Assembly (NCBI GenBank): GCA_009760855.2
Contig: WPIO01000025.1
Coordinates: forward strand, 4,074,501 to 4,138,500
DNA: 64,000 nt
Origin: Cristatella mucedo
Taxonomy: Eukaryota > Bryozoa > Phylactolaemata > Cristatellidae
Reading direction: 5' to 3'
Shown here: piece by piece, positions 47,125 to 54,935 of the stretch
How the letters are laid out: every line of letters begins with the position of its first letter
Numbering within the stretch: the first letter of the stretch is position 1
The notes under the pieces: model-generated
The model's database searches: none
What the model saw: the letters and a program-made list of their open reading frames with translations, nothing else
What the model was told of the DNA's origin: nothing
Made by a program: the position numbers and the translations under genes

Positions 47125-48895
47125 ATGGCAAGTGCTCCTATTGATACTATATTAGAATTAGGTGATTCTAGTTTTCCTGAATACAGTATTAGAGACTAAT
47201 AATTTAGAGAATTTTATCAAACAAATTGTATTGAAACTTATAGCATTGCACACAAACTAGTAACATTTATTATTCCTGGTGAACAAAAAACGTGTTATGT
47301 TCTTTCTGATGCTTATCTTTTACTTGAAGGACAGTTACAAGTTCAAACTGCTGCTTGTGGTGCATTTGGTGCTCCTAACAGAAATCTTGCAGCTGGTCTT
47401 GCAAACAATGCAGGTGCTTGGATGTTCAGTAGTATGAGAGTTAGACTTGGTACTGAATAAATAAAAAGTGCTACACTTCAACAAGGTCCTGGAGCTGTTT
47501 CAACACTTATGGGTTTACTTTGTTATCCAAATGATTGCAATAGAACTGAAGGTCTTGCAACTGGATGGAAAAAAGACGAAGTTGCAACTGGAATTGATTA
47601 TATGTCTTTTAATCCTGCTGGTACTGTTAATCCTGCTAGTTATCCTTGTACTAGTCCTGCAGCTTCAACTGCTACTAATTCAAACATTGGATTTCTTTAT
47701 AAAAGAGGAGTGTCGAATGTTCATATCACGGATACATGCAAGTACATTCAGTATATCATTGCCACTTTCAAGACTCTCTGGTTTCTGTGCTGACATAAAT
47801 AAAATTCTTTATAATGTTCCATTTACTCTTGAATCAACTCGAGTTGGTGGAAATGATTTTGATGCTATTATGACAGAAACTTCTGGTGATGCTAATGCAA
47901 TTCCAAATAGAGGTGTTGCTAATGCTGCTGGAAATGGTACTTGGAATGCATTTAGAATTATGATGTCAAAAAGGAGATTGGTTGCTCCATGTGTTGTTCG
48001 GAAAATATTAAAAGATCACTTGCTGATTTTGCAAGTGAGAGATCCAAGAAACTAAGTCTTAATTACAGAGTTAGACGATATGAAAATATGACTCTAACTA
48101 TTTTCAACCAAAGTATGAAATACACTAGAACTCTAGCCGTAATGGCTCACTAGGTAAGGCGGTGGCTTTCCACGACCTCGGCCCCGAGGTTGTGGGCTCG
48201 AATCCTGCAGTGGGCGATCCTTTATCGCCACTGCAAGCGGTGGTGATAGCCGGAAAGGCTCTTCTGTCGCTATAAAAAAGAGGCTGTTAAATCAGCTAGC
48301 ATTTATTTATGTATTTATTATTATCAGTACAAAATAATATTGATAAAGTTAGGTGGTTGATTGTTGCAGCACAAAATTATGGTAAATATGGATTTTATAC
48401 TGTAAATCCTGCTACGTACAATCATTGTGATATTAAAAGTGTGACTGTGCTTGCTAATGGATCGAAACAATATCCAACTGTACCAAGAAGCAATTATCCA
48501 AGAGATGGAAAATGGTCAACATCTCCTATCTTGATTTTACTACATTCAGAAAACAAGATCTTGGATTGAATGAAGTAACTGAACCGGTTGGTGTTACATT
48601 CCCTGAATGGCTATCTCTTTATTCTATTCATGTAATTGATCTACAATACAATGATGAGCCTCTTAGAGTAACATCTAAACTTGATGTAACTGTTTAATTC
48701 AATGCTTTGATTCCTAATGCTGCTGCTGTTGCTGCTGCTGGTACTAATCCTGCTCAAGCTGCAATTCCTGCTACAACAATCATCCTTCACTATTTGACTA
48801 TTTGTGAGAATACCGCTGAACTAACGTCAAATGGTAATGGATCCAACTTTACTTGTAGTAAAGGAACGTTTGTTTATGATGGAAATAAATTTTAA
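47125..48895 (+). pseudogene. Major capsid protein (double jelly-roll type), interrupted by a SINE
   Basis: Begins at ATG 47125 (MASAPIDTILELGDSSFPEY), eight bases after TATAG. The pattern fits Polinton major capsid proteins: FIIPGEQKTCYVLSDAYLLL, LQQGPGAVSTLMGLL, ISLPLSRLSGFCADINKILY, NVPFTLESTR, RWLIVAAQNYGKYGFYTVNP, NISYLDFTTFRKQDLG and HVIDLQYNDEPLRV. TAA codons at 47197, 47200, 47458 and 48695 are in frame, and frameshifts lie near 47715, 47995 and 48515. A SINE family A copy at about 48135-48320 splits the second half. It would be the hexon of the icosahedral shell. Confidence 0.82.
48133..48320 (+). mobile_element. SINE family A inserted in the capsid gene
   Basis: Full-length copy: A-box-like taatggctcactagg, clover-leaf-like arms (cacgacctcggccccgaggt), B-box-like gggctcgaatcctgc, body (cgccactgcaagcggtggtg) and tail (ttaaatcagctagcatttat). 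Capsid coding resumes directly after the tail, so it inserted after the viral element was in the host genome. Confidence 0.92.
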
Positions 48896-48919
48896 ATAAA
48901 ATTATAGTGTCTAAATATA

Positions 48920-49745
48920 ATGCAAAAAAAATTGTATTCAAGGGTCTGATGAGTGGAAAAGAGCTATGAGTTTGAATATGGGTGAATCGGAAGTTTATTC
49001 TGTTCTAGGTAATGATATGGTTTTTGGTTCACAAATTGATTGTGATATTGAATTAATTGCAAATAAAAACTACAAAATATATTGCTAATTCACGACCAAT
49101 GAGATTTCCTCAAATGTTATTTGGAAAAGTGTTTGAGCCTATTGCTAGTAAATTTTTAGAAATGAAACTAGATAGAAAGATTGAAAATGCAAATGACTGA
49201 TTTACTAGTGATGGAGTATATGGTTATTCTCCAGATGGGATTGTAGAAAAAGATACACTCATTGAGATAAATGTTTATGGTCAAGGAGTATTGTTGAAGA
49301 ATTTATTCCAAAAAAATACTTAGCTCAGTGTCTTCTTGGATTACATGTGCTAAAATTAAGTAGACGCTTTTATTCAGAATTTGAAATATTTGTTGAAGGT
49401 TTGAACTGTCAAGAAGCACCTAGAGATTATATAGCAACTGGAGCAGTAAGGATTCCTACAGATTATGTTTTTGATATGCCAACACGTCAACCATTATTTA
49501 TGTTTTTGCTTAAAGATGAGAAATACTATGATCTTTAGTTTGATATAATTTCTGATTATGGTAGATTTAACAATAAAACGAGTTTTGGTTTTGATATAAA
49601 ATATTATATAGAAAAATTAGAAATGCAAGTTGTAGAAGAACAAGACTTTGAAAGATTTTCAAGAATTGTTCCAAATGTAAAAGAAATATTAAGTAGAAGT
49701 AAATTATTAATTAATAATTGTATAGATAAATTCCAAGTTTCATAG
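48920..49745 (+). pseudogene. YqaJ/lambda exonuclease-like nuclease
   Basis: The fold's landmarks are seen in order: QGSDEWKRAMSLNMGESEVY (substrate loop and start), MRFPQMLFGKVFEPIASKFL (the G-x-x-x-E helix), YGYSPDGI (49219-49242) with the following IEI (49261) forming the D...E-x-K active-site region, and IPKKYLAQCLLGLHVLKL. The Lys of E-x-K falls at an A-run frameshift near 49268. TGA 49198 and TAG 49536 are in frame; other frameshifts are near 48925 and 49075. Such 5'-3' exonucleases work in recombination and genome processing in phages, baculoviruses and herpesviruses. Confidence 0.65.
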
Positions 49746-49753
49746 CGATTATT

Positions 49754-50740
49754 ATGTTTCAAAAGTCAATGGCATTATTTTATCAGATCTAAATGCAAAT
49801 GGAAATAGAATTATAAATGTATCTTATCTTAATAATGATTCTGATGCAGTAACAAAATCTAATGCTGATGCAAACTTTGTTGTTAATTCAGGAGCATCAC
49901 TTAATCTTGCTGGTAGACCTTTTGTTAATCTTGGTGCAGGTTTAAATAGTACTGATGGAGTAAATGTCAGTCAAATAAATAATTATGCTATAAAATCAGG
50001 CGATACAATGTTAGGAGATTGAAGTATGAATAGCTATGTTATAACATCAACTTATTGGAATTCAGGTAACGGTAATCCAGTAGTATTAAATGATGATTAT
50101 AGCGTTACGTATGGTGGAATAAAAAGGGATGTAGTATTGAAAGCATTTCCTTCAACAACAAATATCAAGATGGGTGGTAATTCAATAAAAAATATTGCAG
50201 ATCCTGTTAATCCTTCTGATGTCGCAACAAAGAATTATGTAGATAAAACAGTTAAAAAATAACAGAAGAAATATTAATCTCAATAAATCCTAATTCTAAT
50301 TCAATTCTAAATCTATCAACACCTTATTCATAGTCAAATAAAACAGCTCCACCTATAAATATATTAAATTTTCTGGTTATTGGAGCAACTAATTGTGTAT
50401 TTCTTAGATCTAATAGTGATGCAAGTGTTGTGTCTGGTGATGCAAGAGCTATAAATACTTCTCCAAGTGGTGTTGATTTAAAGTATTATGGATATTTTAC
50501 TAGATTACCGACTGAATATTACTTCATTGACAATCTTGGAAATTTAAAGATAAACTTGTTGGTTACTTATGTAGCCTCCTGAAAAGTATGAGTGAACTAT
50601 TAACACTATTAATTCTTTTAACTTTGTTGCTTTACGTTTACCTTTAACAAGTGGGAATAGTTTTGAAATTGTACAAACAGCTTCATGGTCTAAACAATGA
50701 TGTAAACAAGGAGTAGAGAAACATCCTTTTTTAAGTGTTT
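49754..50740 (+). pseudogene. Phage-tail-fibre-like protein C
   Basis: Its start region (VNGIILSDLNANGNRIINVS) is similar to that of fibre A. Fibre units recur: YLNNDSDAVTKSNADANFVV, GRPFVNLGAGLNSTDGVNVS, and MGGNSIKNIADPVNPSDVAT with KNYVD. The C-terminal head region (LNFLVIGATNCVFLRSNSDA, TRLPTEYYFIDNLGNLKINL, NFVALRLPLTSGNSFEIVQT) continues across TAG and TGA codons. TGA 50020 interrupts a GDTMLGD-SMNSY unit. It is on the opposite strand from fibres A and B and 10 kb away. Likely a second attachment fibre. Confidence 0.6.
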
Positions 50741-50745
50741 CTTAA

Positions 50746-51006
50746 CTAAAGATATAATTTAGTTGGTCTCTCTTTTTTAAAAGAATTAGAATTTCTGTTA
50801 CAGTATGAACAGGTTATACTTGTATCATTACGCATAAGACTAGAATCAAATTCAGTTTCATTCATATCTTGATCACAGACATCACAACGTATTTCATATT
50901 TTTGTTTTGGTCTCTTTATTTTTGGTGGTTTACAATAAGGATGACCAGATTCAAGGTATTCAGTTTCATTAAATTTATTTAAACATACATCAAAAAATAT
51001 TTTCAT
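50746..51006 (-). CDS. Small zinc-ribbon protein
   Basis: An 86-codon frame, one of the few viral frames with no internal stop or shift. It has two CxxC pairs (CDVCDQD and CSYCNRN) about 30 residues apart, and a basic C-terminus (KKERPTKLYL). The pattern fits a zinc ribbon, often found in viral transcription factors or nucleases; the function here is unknown. It diverges from the integrase across a 10-base gap. Confidence 0.65.
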   Translation of the reverse strand: MKIFFDVCLNKFNETEYLESGHPYCKPPKIKRPKQKYEIRCDVCDQDMNETEFDSSLMRNDTSITCSYCNRNSNSFKKERPTKLYL

Positions 51007-51016
51007 TCTCTATAGA
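51007..51016. promoter_or_regulatory. Ten-base shared divergent promoter, zinc ribbon/integrase
   Basis: The whole intergenic gap is tctctataga. It contains the palindrome TCTATAGA (51009-51016), so each strand reads TATAG just upstream of its own ATG (complement of 51004-51006, and 51017-51019). It shows that the start-proximal motif can serve both directions. Confidence 0.65.
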
Positions 51017-52054
51017 ATGTCATTTCTAACTCCGATTGAAAGAAAAAAAGTAGGTAAATTCAATCCTAACTCAGATATAAGTCAAGTATTCAAACCAAGA
51101 CCTAAGGATATTCCACAAGAATAAATAAGTAAATAAATATAATTCATTTATATAGTGCCCCAAGAGAACTTAATCTCTATTCAGGTGCTTCACATATGCC
51201 TCGGGGCTCGAGCCCACGACCTTAGTCAGACCTTGGTCGGGGCAAGCACTTTAACGCTAGACCAAACCAGCTCGGCACAAGGTTTCTTTAATATTGTTGA
51301 ACCTGATGAAAATCATCAAGCAGACATTTTACATTTGCCTAATGATTCTGGATATAAATATGCTTTGAGTGTTATTGATGTTGCTAGTAGATATAAAGAT
51401 TCAAGACCGCTTAAAGCAAAGTCTTCTAAAGAAGTAACACAAGCAATAATAGATATTTATAGTAAAGGACCTTTGAAATGGCCAAAGAAAATAACAGTAG
51501 ATCCAAGATCAGAGTTTAAAGGAGAGTTTGCTAAAGAAATGAAACACGTGTTATAGAAGGTACAAGTAAAAAGAGTGTTGCATTAGTTGAAAGAATGAAT
51601 AGAACAGTAGCTGAGAGAGCATTTATTGCACAATATGAAAAAGAAATAGAAAGTATCAATAAAGGAGATTATACTAGAAACAGAGAGTGGATTTATAATT
51701 TACCAAAAATTATTGATTACCTAAATAATAGTATTACCAGAGCAACTGGTGAAAAACCTATTAAAGCAATAAAAAAAGAAATAGTAAAACTAAAGAAACC
51801 AAAATACCATAGAAAAGTTGGAGAACAAGAAAAGTTATTAGAACTTGGAAAAATTGTTTGATATTTATTTAGAACCAAGTGAAGGAGAAGATGAAAAAAG
51901 AAGAAGAGCTACAGATCCGATATGGAGTTTAACTAAACATACTATTGATAGAATAATGGTATTGCAAGAACAACCGGCTCGTTATTGGGTAAATGATACT
52001 AAGAGAAGTTTTTTTAGAGAGGAGCTGCAAGTGATTAAGACTTGGTATCACTAG
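51017..52054 (+). pseudogene. Retrovirus-like integrase, interrupted by a SINE
   Basis: Starts at MSFLTPIERKKVGKFNPNSD. After the inserted SINE the catalytic core continues: QADILHLPNDSGYKYALSVI (first Asp, codon 51323), ITVDPRSEFKGEF (second Asp, codon 51500) and SVALVERMNRTVAERAF (Glu, codon 51589), a complete D-D-E set. The C-terminal domain shows RRATDPIWSLTKHTIDRIMV and RSFFREELQV, as in Polinton integrases. TAG 51554 and frameshifts near 51556 and 51850 break it. It would insert viral DNA into host chromosomes. Confidence 0.85.
51122..51281 (-). mobile_element. SINE family B inserted in the integrase gene
   Basis: Reverse-oriented copy: tail hairpin region (tagtgccccaagagaactta, atctctattcaggtgcttca), B-box complement (ggctcgagcccacgacctt) and head (gctagaccaaaccagctcgg). 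Integrase codons flank it on both sides. Together with the SINE in the capsid gene it proves residence in the host nuclear genome. Confidence 0.9.
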
Positions 52055-52436
52055 TATTTTCTAATGGATCAAATAGTATTACATTGAATTCTTCTTTAGT
52101 TATTTTATCATCGTCTAAAGCATCTACAATCTTTGAAACTAAGTTATAATTTGCTTGAAGAGTAGATCTTTTTCTTCTATCAATTTGTGATATTGTACTT
52201 TCAATTGATATTATCATTGTTGTTAATCCACCTAAAACAGTGACTACATGTGAAAGGTCCTCATACTTTGGAATATAGGTACTGGTTCCAGTAATTGCAA
52301 GAGCCAACAAAATACGTATTAATTTAAAACGATATTTAATACGTATCAATTTAGCTAAACAACCTCCAACTCTTTCATTTTCTAAAATTATTTTATTATA
52401 TTTGTCGTTAGCATATTTGGTTCGAAGATCTGACAT
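52055..52436 (-). CDS. Small membrane protein with two hydrophobic segments
   Basis: A 127-codon intact frame from ATG 52436 (MSDLRTKYANDKYNKIILEN), four bases after TATAG (complement of 52441-52445). Two hydrophobic helices, LIRILLALAITGTSTYI and HVVTVLGGLTTMIISIEST, are followed by a Lys/Asp-rich cytosolic-type tail with DDDKITKEEFN. The two-helix-plus-tail layout recalls small SLATT-type membrane proteins, but that is a weak resemblance. It converges with the integrase gene. Confidence 0.5.
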
Positions 52437-52439
52437 AGT

Positions 52440-53119
52440 CCTATATTAATTGTTTAGATTTACTTCCATGTTCTTCTACCTGTATTGGACAAAGTATGAG
52501 AACATCTTGGAAACATACAATCACAAACATCACTAGTTTCAGAAATTTCAATATCATGATCTGTTACTATAATTTTTGGAACACCTAATTGTTTAAGCCC
52601 TTCTTCATAGTCATTTTTATTTTTCCAAGATTCTGAATCTTTATCACACACAAAATCACTAGTACTAACATTATTGTAATAATTAGTATGATGTCTACAA
52701 ATGTGTATATTCTTCACTTTGTAATAATGAATTAATTGATCAAATTTCGTTGTACTTCTCAGACCATTCTACTTTTCCAATTTCAGATCTTCATTTTTCT
52801 TTACACTTTTCAATGTGTTTTTCTACTAGTTTTTTCTCAAATAAACAGCTTTAGAAACAACTTCTTGTAAAATATAATCAAAAATATAAACTCTATAAAT
52901 TTTATCAAACAAAAATGTGTTATCTTCTAAAAAAGTATACTTTGTAACAAAAATACTAAGTTCTTTAACACTAGTTGGTGTATCAGTTATGTGCATCGAA
53001 TGGTTTCTAAATATATTACTAACTCGTTTTTTCCAACTACTTGCTTTTTCTCCTTTCCTTCTAAGCAATTTTCTAGAAACATAGGACGAAGGCACTTGTA
53101 TAAATAATAAATAAACCAT
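52440..53119 (-). pseudogene. Hypothetical terminal gene of the viral element
   Basis: From ATG 53119 (MVYLLFIQVPSSYVSRKLLR) the frame encodes a basic region (KGEKASSWKKRVSNIFRNHS) and an aromatic stretch (LFDKIYRVYIFDYILQEVV). After a frameshift near 52830 coding continues across TGA 52791 and TGA 52740, and after another near 52710 into a Cys/His-containing end (HICRHHTNYY; SDVCDCMFPRC). Two or more genes could be present. No family is recognised. Confidence 0.4.
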
Positions 53120-53296
53120 TAAAAATAAAACGTTCTACTACTTATAAAGATAAAAACAACTATAAGACAAAACCTTAATGTTGAAGGAAAAGATCACTCC
53201 CGGGATCATTTTCTTTTGAAAACTGCGAATACGAACGTTAGTGAGTATGAGTAGTCTGGAAATGAAAATGTCAAAGGCGGGTACTTATCCTACAAC
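53120..53296. other. Right margin of the viral element
   Basis: AT-rich to about 53185, then mixed composition (cactcccgggatcatt) up to the 1.29-kb repeat. A terminal inverted repeat would be expected here, but the left partner is missing so it cannot be confirmed. Confidence 0.4.
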
Positions 53297-54584
53297 ATTG
53301 CTGCCAATCTGCTTCCGCTTCCGCCTTCGTTTGCTGCGGCCAATTGCAAGCCACGTCTGCAGAGACACGACGGCGTTGCTCTTTTGTTTACGGTATTAAC
53401 TTTTTGTTGCGGTCTCGTTGAAATTTGATCTTTGTCTTGTGAACACGCGCGCCAATAGGTGCTGCTATAGTAGAGGTCCTTTGAAGCGGTAGGGTCGTCG
53501 CAGTCGCACTTCGTCTGACTATCCGCTGCCTTCGGGCTGCAGCTGAGCAGCTACACCGGCTCGCGGCTTTCGCGAGAATCGGACACATTTAGTCTTCTTC
53601 AAACTACGCGTTTCAGGTGCACATAACTCCGGTACCGCACTCTTCTGGTTCGTTCCAGCGGTTAAGGTGCTCGCCCCGGGGTCGAAGGTCTGGCTGAGGT
53701 CGTGGGCTCGAGCCCCGAGGCACATGTGAAGCGCCTGAATAGGGATTAAATTCTCTTGGTCGCTATACAAATGAATTATATATTTATATAATTATTTATT
53801 CCGATCGGCTTTCTTTCCTGTGCCGTTACGCGCCTCCCGATTTGCCCGCTACGTTGCCCGCTGCGGCTTGCACCTTTGGTTGGGCCACTCTGCGAGATCT
53901 CAAAAGAAATACGCCCGACTGCTGCAGGTCCAGCAGCTAGACCGCAGTCACCGAACGAAAGCGATCGCTTGCTCAAGCAGCAATCACAGTCACTGGCCAA
54001 ATGCCATTTTATGCTCACAATGGCTGCACGCGCCGTACAATTCATTAAGCTAAAAGCCACCCTCTGCCAGCCAACAAGCCGCACGTACGCCGCGAGCGCT
54101 AGCTCGTCTGAGGGCACGCCTTTATAACGCTGCACGCCTCCTGGAGGGCGGTCGAGCCAATTAAGCAGCCGGCTAGCGACGCCAGCTCCAGCTAGCCCGC
54201 TACTAGCATTCTTGCCTCGACATTTTCCTCGCAGCCATGAACGCGGATGCGTGAAAGGCATTTATATTGAGCTCGCTCGCGCCGACGCCCGTTAAACGAG
54301 AATGCGTCACCCTCTTGCGTTGACCAGCAATGCCGACCTGAGCGACGCCCATTAAGAATGGCGTCGCGTGGATCAGGTTCCAGCATGCGACTAGAATGGC
54401 CCGGTAGCGGGCATTGTGGGGCAGCTGCCTCTCGGCATCTCTGGCGCATCGGGCTTGAAGTCGGAGCTCCGCTGGCGTTGCAGCGCCATGCAAACTAGCA
54501 CCAACCCTCTGAAGAAACGCACCGCGCATCCAATCTCCGCCCCAAGGTTTCGCACGTGCTACGCAAAAGCCCCTACCCGCCGCC
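53297..54584 (+). repeat. 1.29-kb direct repeat, copy 2
   Basis: Partner of 25690-26982 in the same orientation, with about a dozen substitutions and a 5-base deletion. It begins directly after the viral element margin and ends at gccgcc/ctgcac. Contains the same internal SINE family B. Confidence 0.93.
53644..53785 (+). mobile_element. SINE family B (in repeat copy 2)
   Basis: Same insertion as at 26037-26178, copied with the duplication; differs by one or two bases (ctggctgagg here, ctggatgagg there). Confidence 0.85.
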
Positions 54585-54591
54585 CTGCACT

Positions 54592-54770
54592 ATAATAATC
54601 CTAGCTGATTAAACAGCCTCTTTTTGTATAGCGACAGAAGAGCCTTTACGGCTATCACCACCGCTTGCAGTGGCGATAAAGGATCGCCCACCGCAGGAAT
54701 CGAACCCACGACCTCGGGACATAGGTCGTGAAAGCAACCGCCTTACCCAGTGTGCCATCACGGCTCACCA
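54592..54770 (-). mobile_element. SINE family A
   Basis: Complete reverse-oriented copy from the A/T tail (taataatcctagctgattaa) to the tRNA-like head (gtgccatcacggctcacca). B-box complement is ggaatcgaacccacgacctc. Confidence 0.9.
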
Positions 54771-54779
54771 GGGTCGTCG

Positions 54780-54935
54780 ATCATTCATTTGCAGCAAATG
54801 CAAAGTGATCTTCATTTGCATTCAAATTCAAATGCAATTCAAATGATCTTCATTTGCAGGAAATGCAAAGTGCCTAGAAAGAAATTGAGTTCTCTAGGGG
54901 GCGCTATAACGATTGTGTAATTATTATTATTCCTA
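54780..54935 (+). mobile_element. LINE tail fragment
   Basis: Repeats of catttgcagcaaatgcaaag and catttgcattcaaattcaaa precede the tail hairpin region (agtgcctagaaagaaattga, gttctctagggggcgc) and (ATT)n. The upstream small repeats suggest local slippage. Confidence 0.7.

Larger units (their letters stand above)
31200..53290. mobile_element. Endogenous Polinton/adintovirus-like element
   Basis: About 22 kb of AT-rich DNA, with sharp composition changes at both ends, encodes the hallmark set: family B polymerase, retrovirus-like integrase, packaging ATPase, adenain-like protease, major capsid and penton-like proteins, plus phospholipase A2 and fibre-like proteins. This set defines Polintons (Mavericks) and adintoviruses, which replicate by protein priming and can integrate. 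The left terminus is missing: the polymerase gene begins mid-protein at a LINE. No terminal inverted repeat could be recognised. Host SINEs interrupt the capsid and integrase genes, so it is truly endogenous. Genes contain many in-frame TAA, TAG and TGA codons and a smaller number of frameshifts. Confidence 0.92.

Noticed and set aside
48133-48320. A genuine tRNA gene in the viral capsid region
   Set aside because: The A- and B-box-like sequences belong to a SINE that occurs in the same form at several host loci; the anticodon arm is not that of a functional tRNA.
52055-52436. Toxin or defence function for the small two-helix membrane protein
   Set aside because: Only the helix layout suggests SLATT-like proteins; no diagnostic residues are visible.
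31206-53119. CRISPR array, riboswitch or bacterial operon signals
   Set aside because: No direct-repeat/spacer arrangement or Shine-Dalgarno pattern was seen; the spacing motif before starts is TATAG, not purine-rich ribosome-binding sites.
31200-53290. Contaminating free virus or protist sequence joined by misassembly
   Set aside because: Host-family SINEs and a LINE tail lie inside viral genes, which argues for true integration, although the outer junctions were not verified with reads.
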